A DNA stretch of 59,341 nt from Akkermansia sp. (GTDB lineage: Bacteria > Verrucomicrobiota > Verrucomicrobiia > Verrucomicrobiales > Akkermansiaceae): NCBI GenBank assembly GCA_017398355.1, contig JAFQGD010000038.1:1-59341 (forward strand), written 5' to 3'. A program made the translations under genes and the position numbers. The notes under the pieces were generated by a model. That model saw only the letters and a list, made by a program, of their open reading frames with translations, was not told where the DNA came from and did no database searches. Below are positions 58,438 through 59,341 of this stretch, piece by piece (position 1 is the stretch's first letter; every line of letters starts with the position of its first letter).

Positions 58438-59341
58438 TTATTCCCACTCGATGGATGCCGGGGGCTTGGTGCTCACATCGAACAGCACGCGGTTGATGCC
58501 CTTCACCTCGTTGAGAATGCGGTTGGATGCCTCGCGCAGGAGGTCGTAGGGCAGCTGCACCCAGTCGGCGGTCATGGCGTCCTCGGAGACGATAGCGCGC
58601 AGATTGGTGGCAAATTCGTAGGAGCGTTCGTCGCCCTCCACGCCCACGGTCTTCACGGGGATAAGACCGGCGTATGCCTGCCAGCACTTGTCGTACCAAT
58701 CCCACTTGCGGAGGGTGCCGATGAAGATGGCATCGCACTCGCGGATGATGTCCAGGCGCTCTTTAGTAACCTCGCCGGGGCAGCGCACGGCCAAGCCGGA
58801 GCCGGGGAAAGGATGGCGCCACAGGATATCATGCGAGATGCCCATGGAAGCGCCCAGTTCGCGCACCTCATCCTTGAAGAGGAAGGCAAGCGGCTCAATC
58901 ACCTTGCCCTCTTCCTGCATCTTGAGCACGCGCTCCACGCGGTTGTGGTGGGTCTTGATAACAGAGGCCTTGCTCTTGGCGTTGGAGGCGCTTTCAATCA
59001 CGTCCGGGTAGAGAGTCCCTTGGGCCGACATCTCGGCATCGCCCACGGCATCCCAGAGCACATCGATGAAGAGGTTGCCGATGATGCGGCGCTTCTTCTC
59101 AGGGGCGGTTTCACCGGCCAGAGCATCCAAGAAGCGTTGGGCGGCATCCACCGTCTCAATCTTCACGCCCATACGCTCGAAATTGGCCTGCACTTCCTTA
59201 GCCTCATCCTTGCGCAAAAGGCCATTATCCACAAAAATGCAGCGTACGTTCACGCCGGCCTCATGCAAAAGCACGGCCAACACCGTGCTGTCCACACCAC
59301 CGGACACACCGCACACAACCTGCTTATCACCCACCTTAGCG
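58438..59341 (-). CDS. guaA: GMP synthase, C-terminal part (cut by window edge)
   Basis: At least 300 residues of the ATP-pyrophosphatase and dimerisation part of GuaA, which aminates XMP to GMP. The P-loop-like V-S-G-G-V-D-S-T-V-L is right at the edge; R-H-P-F-P-G-S-G-L-A-V-R-like W-R-H-P-F-P-G-S-G-L-A-V-R-C appears later and the C-terminal tail is P-P-A-S-I-E-W-E, the usual end. The N-terminal glutaminase domain lies outside. An ATG at 59332-59334 exists inside the frame but is internal to the gene. Confidence 0.95.
   Translation of the reverse strand, partial: AKVGDKQVVCGVSGGVDSTVLAVLLHEAGVNVRCIFVDNGLLRKDEAKEVQANFERMGVKIETVDAAQRFLDALAGETAPEKKRRIIGNLFIDVLWDAVGDAEMSAQGTLYPDVIESASNAKSKASVIKTHHNRVERVLKMQEEGKVIEPLAFLFKDEVRELGASMGISHDILWRHPFPGSGLAVRCPGEVTKERLDIIRECDAIFIGTLRKWDWYDKCWQAYAGLIPVKTVGVEGDERSYEFATNLRAIVSEDAMTADWVQLPYDLLREASNRILNEVKGINRVLFDVSTKPPASIEWE

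Overview
The window (about 59 kb, moderately GC-rich, densely coding) looks like chromosome from a Gram-negative, host-associated member of the Verrucomicrobiota, most likely an Akkermansia-like gut bacterium. This is inferred from lpxA (outer membrane), secreted GH95 fucosidase and GH16 enzymes of the kind used on host glycans, FHA and eukaryotic-like Ser/Thr kinases, many ankyrin/Sel1 proteins, and four-helix-bundle (S23/IVP) cassettes. No rRNA or taxonomic marker beyond aspS, mutS and guaB was available to settle it.

Layout. 1-2500: a worn left edge with the start of an Mrr-type restriction gene, a GIY-YIG remnant, an ankyrin-like remnant and a pair of membrane proteins. 2850-6000: an FHA protein and a secreted GH95 alpha-fucosidase. 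6095-19378: aspS, mazG, a thioredoxin-fold/SHD1-like lipoprotein, a TetR regulator, a sugar-isomerase-like TIM barrel, a gph-like phosphatase, lpxA, an AI-2E-family permease, a tiny polyQ lipoprotein, a rhodanese, guaB, tRNA-Thr and tRNA-Lys, and a GH16 enzyme. 19442-31803: mutS, an aldo/keto reductase, coaC, a RidA protein, two lipoproteins, an acyl-activating enzyme with a kinase, an ABC permease, a Sel1 protein and a NUDIX protein. 32085-35209: nrnA-truB-ribF. 35314-40130: purC-purS-purL-purQ (minus strand). 40296-47540: an RND-pump remnant, an ankyrin protein, an FtsB/DivIC-like protein, a spermidine-synthase-like methyltransferase, an ABC ATPase with a large transglutaminase-like membrane protein, and a SulP transporter. 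47689-54903: a minus-strand run of nine genes that contains an apparent RiPP locus. 55386-59341: a transmembrane Ser/Thr kinase, a polytopic membrane protein and the 3' part of guaA.

Main discovery candidate. At 47689-52699 a 47-residue, four-cysteine peptide (not predicted as a long ORF) is followed by a PD-(D/E)XK-type protein, two radical SAM/SPASM proteins, each with an apparent N-terminal PqqD/RRE-like region, and an amidohydrolase. A strong hairpin separates the peptide from the enzymes, and the peptide has its own candidate promoter. This reads as an uncharacterised radical-SAM RiPP pathway.

A second window-wide observation is that at least sixteen genes have a -10-like hexamer ending only 6-10 nt before the start codon, usually with a -35-like hexamer 15-18 nt upstream. 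This predicts widespread leaderless transcription, and it revises several start codons, including four to GTG. Third, two S23/IVP-type genes sit in small cassettes bounded by imperfect inverted repeats, one between nrnA and truB and one between purL and purQ.
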